A stretch of 64,000 nt of DNA, taken from assembly GCA_900120395.1 (NCBI GenBank), contig LT635553.1, positions 1,532,254 through 1,596,253 on the forward strand, written 5' to 3'. Positions 61,008-64,000 of the stretch are shown here, in pieces. The stretch is from Porphyromonadaceae bacterium FC4. Lineage in GTDB: Bacteria; Bacteroidota; Bacteroidia; Bacteroidales; Porphyromonadaceae. Positions within the stretch are counted from its first letter, which is position 1. Every line of letters begins with the position of its first letter. The position numbers were made by a program, and so were the translations under genes. The notes beneath the pieces are model-generated. The model did not search any database. It was given only the letters and a program-made list of their open reading frames with translations, and was not told where the DNA came from.

Positions 61008-62171
61008 TTAGAGCTTGATAAAAATCTCTCTGCAGTACAGTAGGTAGGCAAAGATCCAATTGACCCCGACAAACAGCAGAGCATAGGTGAGCGATGCCAG
61101 TTCCGGCGAGGGCAGCACTCCACTCAGCGCCTCCCAAACCACGACGGTACCGCATGCTCCATCCGCTCGAACCGGTATCTGCAACATCAACTGCGCCAAG
61201 ACGTAGGAGAGCAGGTAGGTAAAGAGGGCATTGGCGCCAAAGTGGCGAAAAAAACCACACCACTGCACCCATCCACGCTCATCAGTGACCCGGATCAACA
61301 AGCCCAGCAGCATGGTTGCCAGACCGCAGGTGACAAGCACAAAAGTAGGTGACCACACCTTTTTGTTGATCGGGAGCCACTCCGCCGGCAGCACACCAGC
61401 GAGGACAAGTGCCCCGCCGACCAGTACGAGCATGAGTACCCGCCGATCCGGAGGGGTACGGAAGAGCCGCTCCCCCACGAGTGCCCCCACCAAGACATGC
61501 ACGATAGCAGGGATGGTGCTGAGTACCCCCTCGGGGTCGATGCCGTTTTCGTTGTACATATGGTTGACACCGAGCACCGCTCGATCCACCCGCCCAAGGA
61601 TATTCTCAGGACCGTACACATACCCACTGCCCAACGCCAGCAGCACTCCATAGCCGACCAGGGTAAGCCCCGCGATCCACCTGAGCCCGCTCGGGCGCAC
61701 CGTGAGCAGCAGGAGCGCCGCAAATCCATACGTCAGACCCAGCCTGGGGAACACCCCGAGGATCCGCATCCGTGGAAAATAATCCACCGCATACACCAGC
61801 CGGTCAAGCAGTGTCCCTCCACTCTCCGGCGAAAACCACCGGTAGAGAAAGACACCAAAGAAGTCCAGCACCCACCCGATCACGATCAGCAGCAGACTCC
61901 GCCGTAGGATCTTCAGACCCATCTCCCGGTCGAGCGACATGCCGTGCTTGGACAGACTAATGTACATCGACACCCCCATGATGAAGAGAAAAAAGGGAAA
62001 CACCAGATCCGTAGGCGTCAGGCCGTTCCACTCAGCATGCTGCACCGCAGCGTACCGATAGGTCCACGATCCGGGGTTATTGACCAAGATCATGCCCGCC
62101 ACAGTCATGCCACGCAGGACATCAATGGCTACGATTCGCTTACCGGTATGGGGGGATGTGTTGTTACTCAT
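61008..62171 (-). CDS. Membrane acyltransferase, HGSNAT/DUF5009-like
   Basis: A 387-residue protein with about ten membrane helices. It begins with the family start KRIVAIDVLRGMTVAGMILV, NNPGSWTYRYAAVQHAEW and GLTPTDLVFPFFLFIMGVSM, typical of heparan-alpha-glucosaminide N-acetyltransferase-like proteins. It may acetylate amino sugars at the membrane with cytoplasmic acetyl-CoA. It lies 20 nt before namZ, so a role in cell-wall sugar salvage or modification is plausible. The ATG at 62171 is the preferred start. The 377 nt to the next gene hold repeat copy C. Confidence 0.88.
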   Translation of the reverse strand: MSNNTSPHTGKRIVAIDVLRGMTVAGMILVNNPGSWTYRYAAVQHAEWNGLTPTDLVFPFFLFIMGVSMYISLSKHGMSLDREMGLKILRRSLLLIVIGWVLDFFGVFLYRWFSPESGGTLLDRLVYAVDYFPRMRILGVFPRLGLTYGFAALLLLTVRPSGLRWIAGLTLVGYGVLLALGSGYVYGPENILGRVDRAVLGVNHMYNENGIDPEGVLSTIPAIVHVLVGALVGERLFRTPPDRRVLMLVLVGGALVLAGVLPAEWLPINKKVWSPTFVLVTCGLATMLLGLLIRVTDERGWVQWCGFFRHFGANALFTYLLSYVLAQLMLQIPVRADGACGTVVVWEALSGVLPSPELASLTYALLFVGVNWIFAYLLYCREIFIKL

Positions 62172-62331
62172 GTATCTGTATCGCATGACTTCGGGTGTTG
62201 CAACAGGCTCGCCCAATGGTTACGGTAAATATACCACACTTTGTTCAAGGCTCAGCCCCCAACCACCAACAACCCCTCACCTGACTGATAAACAGCAAGA
62301 TACAGACGGCGAAAAATTCAGATACCTGACC

Positions 62332-62427
62332 GCCAAAAATTTCCTACTGGAAACAGTTCTCTTCTATCCGTCAAATCATTTTCTTTCCTACTGGAAACAT
62401 TCCGCTTCTATCCGTCAATTTTTTCGG
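62332..62427 (+). repeat. Host intergenic repeat, copy C (two units)
   Basis: Two tandem units: TTTCCTACTGGAAAC ... CTTCTATCCGTCAAA and TTTCCTACTGGAAAC ... CTTCTATCCGTCAA, followed by T5. Same structure as copies at 44802 and 49773. Confidence 0.8.
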
Positions 62428-62548
62428 AGCACGCGGCGGGCGAAAATCCCAAACTTTTTGTAAGTTCGTAGCATCAAACCACCAACCGCACATCCAATAA
62501 GGTTCGGTCCACGAAAATGGCGGAACCGATGCCGAAGAACTGCAGAAT

Positions 62549-63354
62549 ATGAACACTCCCCCAACCTCCTACCGTGATCCATGCGTCGTCCCGGCGACTC
62601 AGCCGCCTGCCCGAGGGCTTTCGGGCAGTGGTGCATGGGGTCAGTACCGGCGTCCTACACTAGGGGTATTGGTGGTGCTTGTCCTCCTCTTGCTCTCGGT
62701 CGTCTCCTGTGACCGGAAACCGGCAGAACACACCCCCGATGATCGGCGTGCGGCGGACTGGAGGTGTGCCGACGGGTGCGCGGCAATGAGATCACCGACC
62801 ATATCCCCATCATTGTGGTCACGGCAAAGATCACGGAGGAGGAGCGCATCCGAGGTCTGGAGGCGGGAGCCGATGCGTACCTTGCGAAGCCGTTCAACGC
62901 AGATGAGCTGCGCACACGGGTGGAGAAGCTGCTCGAGCGACATCATTTGCTGCGTAATAAGTATAGCCATGATGCCGGAGAAGAGCGGCAGCAGGAGGCA
63001 CCCTATACCGCCGTTGAGCGGCGCTTTCTCGCCAAGGTATCGGATGCCATATACCTCCGGCTCAGCAGCGGAAAGAGTACCGAGGTGTCGCAGATCGCAT
63101 CGGCGATGTGTATGAGCGACCGGCAGTTTTACCGCAAGATCAACGCCATCACGAACAGTACGCCAACGGTCTATATCCAGCGGGTGAAAATCAAGAAAGC
63201 GAAGAGCCTCCTCGATGGCGATGCGCAGATGAGCTTCGGGGAGATCGCTGAGAGATGCGGCTTCAACGACTACTCCAACTTTGTGCGGACCTTCAAGAAC
63301 GCCTACGGTGTCACCCCGACGGAATACCGACGGAGTAATGCCGGAAGTTTGTAA
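62549..63354 (+). pseudogene. Remnant of a hybrid two-component regulator (signal peptide joined to receiver-AraC end)
   Basis: The frame from 62549 encodes a membrane/lipoprotein signal (GVLVVLVLLLLSVVSC then DRKPAEHTPDD). At about 62755 it passes into another frame encoding the last part of a receiver domain (CRRVRGNEITDHIPIIVVTA, then GLEAGADAYLAKPFNADELR with the Lys of the receiver) and a complete AraC-type HTH (ERRFLAKVSDAIYLRLSSGK, DRQFYRKINAITNSTPTVYI, GEIAERCGFNDYSNFVRTFK). Sensor, histidine kinase and the phospho-Asp half of the receiver are missing. A large internal deletion with loss of frame explains this. A GTG at 62764 could still start the DNA-binding part (196 residues). Confidence 0.75.
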
Positions 63355-63379
63355 GTTTTTCCGAAAATCAAATCAAATA

Positions 63380-63417
63380 CCCCGGGTCAGACGCTCCTGT
63401 GAAGCACTGACCCGGGG
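63380..63417. terminator. Terminator between the regulator remnant and the PA14 gene
   Basis: CCCCGGGTCAG pairs with CTGACCCGGGG over 11 bp with a 16-nt loop, between two convergent genes. The following 100 nt are G/C-rich with no gene. Confidence 0.8.
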
Positions 63418-63521
63418 TTGTGTTGTACGCCCCCGGCAGGGTCGGCAGACCCGGACTCGGGGTGTGACCCCCTAGCGGGGTCGTGGGTGGTAGGGACATT
63501 CTCGCAGTCCCGGCACGTCGC

Positions 63522-64000
63522 CTACTTCTCGGGGAGGAAGAGCATCTCGGAGGGGATCGGCTGGCGCAGCATGCTGCGGCTGATGAGCCCTACCTCTAGT
63601 TCATTGCCCATATAGTCCTCGAAGTAGTGCACCTCCAGCAGGTGAAATCCCGCCTCGAGTGCCACGGTGCCCTCGATCATCCTAGAGCTGTGGCCGCCAT
63701 CATTATCTACCAGCTTTTGCCCATCGATGTAGAGCACCGACCCGTCATCGGAGTAGGTATAGAAGCGGTAGATCCCGCGCTCCGGGATATGGATGTAGGT
63801 GCGGAACTTGTAGGCGAAGTGGTCAGCAAGATCGGATAGGTCGATATTGAAGTTGGACGTAGTACCTGAAGCGACGGCATGGTCCTCGGTCACCTGAGTT
63901 GTGAGCTTGAACTCGCCCTCATAGTAGGTATACGCCACACCCTGCTTTTCAGGCTTGACTTCCAGTGCGGGTAGGTAAGTGGCTTCGCCCTCCTCTATAG
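63522..64000 (-). CDS. C-terminal PA14-domain part of a glycosidase, partial
   Basis: The frame is open at the right edge, so only the C-terminal 159 residues are seen. They begin with a linker (EATYLPALEVKPEKQGVAYT) and form a PA14 domain: YYEGEFKLTTQVTEDHAVAS, FAYKFRTYIHIPERGIYRFY, TYSDDGSVLYIDGQKLVDND, GGHSS and GFHLLEVHYFEDYMGNELEV. PA14 at the C-terminus after a chitobiase-like linker is common in Bacteroidetes GH20 beta-N-acetylhexosaminidases, a family consistent with the neighbouring NamZ. The catalytic part is outside the window, so the family is inferred. Confidence 0.75.
   Translation of the reverse strand, partial: IEEGEATYLPALEVKPEKQGVAYTYYEGEFKLTTQVTEDHAVASGTTSNFNIDLSDLADHFAYKFRTYIHIPERGIYRFYTYSDDGSVLYIDGQKLVDNDGGHSSRMIEGTVALEAGFHLLEVHYFEDYMGNELEVGLISRSMLRQPIPSEMLFLPEK

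Overview
The window comes from a moderately GC-rich member of the Bacteroidales, most likely Porphyromonas or a close relative. The signs are Bacteroidetes-type promoters (TAnnTTTG -7 boxes), the host gene order aroQ-pyk-O-methyltransferase-rbfA, an RND metal pump fused to its own TolC-like channel, a fragment of a hybrid two-component regulator, and a type III CRISPR gene set (TIGR04423, TIGR03986, Csx10-like) of the kind known from Porphyromonas. The genus is inferred; no rRNA is present.

Positions 1-29259 are the right-hand part of an integrated HK97-like siphophage. The right attachment site is recognisable: the 3' half of a tRNA-Thr(TGT) gene at 29218-29259, followed by the host terminator. 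From right to left the phage carries a CI-type S24 repressor with three copies of an 11-bp palindromic operator, small early genes, a replication cassette (DUF2800, DUF2815, exonuclease-less PolA, DUF3310, VapE primase/helicase, VRR_NUC, SNF2 helicase), packaging genes (HNH, TerS, TerL), then portal, protease, capsid, connector and tail genes. The tail chaperone pair has a probable -1 programmed frameshift. The left end, with the tail tip, lysis genes, integrase and complete tRNA-Thr, lies outside the window. Two accessory islands interrupt the phage. One is a forward-strand moron at 11.9-12.8 kb. The other, at 12.8-13.9 kb, pairs a protein resembling the C-terminal (Cas11c-like) part of Cas8c/Csd1 with an overlapping HTH gene, an arrangement like an anti-CRISPR/Aca operon.

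Positions 29493-41251 hold a compact type III (III-D-like) CRISPR-Cas locus on the minus strand: Cas6b-like nuclease, Cas10 without an HD domain but with an intact GGDD palm, a small Csm3-like RAMP, a Csx10-like RAMP, a double-RAMP protein, TIGR04423, a 788-residue TIGR03986 RAMP, a CARF-PD-(D/E)XK nuclease (Card1/Can2-like) and a CARF-HEPN RNase with an extra C-terminal domain. The array has six repeats and five spacers plus one decayed repeat at the leader-distal end. No cas1 or cas2 is present.

Positions 41.5-64 kb are mainly host genes: crcB, a class II Fic protein, enolase, a YjbR-like protein, aroQ, pyk, an O-methyltransferase, rbfA, a LolC/E-type permease, kbl, the heavy-metal efflux pair, a small phage-like amidase/RHH/regulator module, an rlmL-type methyltransferase, namZ with a membrane acyltransferase, the remnant of a hybrid two-component gene and the end of a PA14-domain glycosidase. 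A two-unit intergenic repeat occurs three times in the host part.
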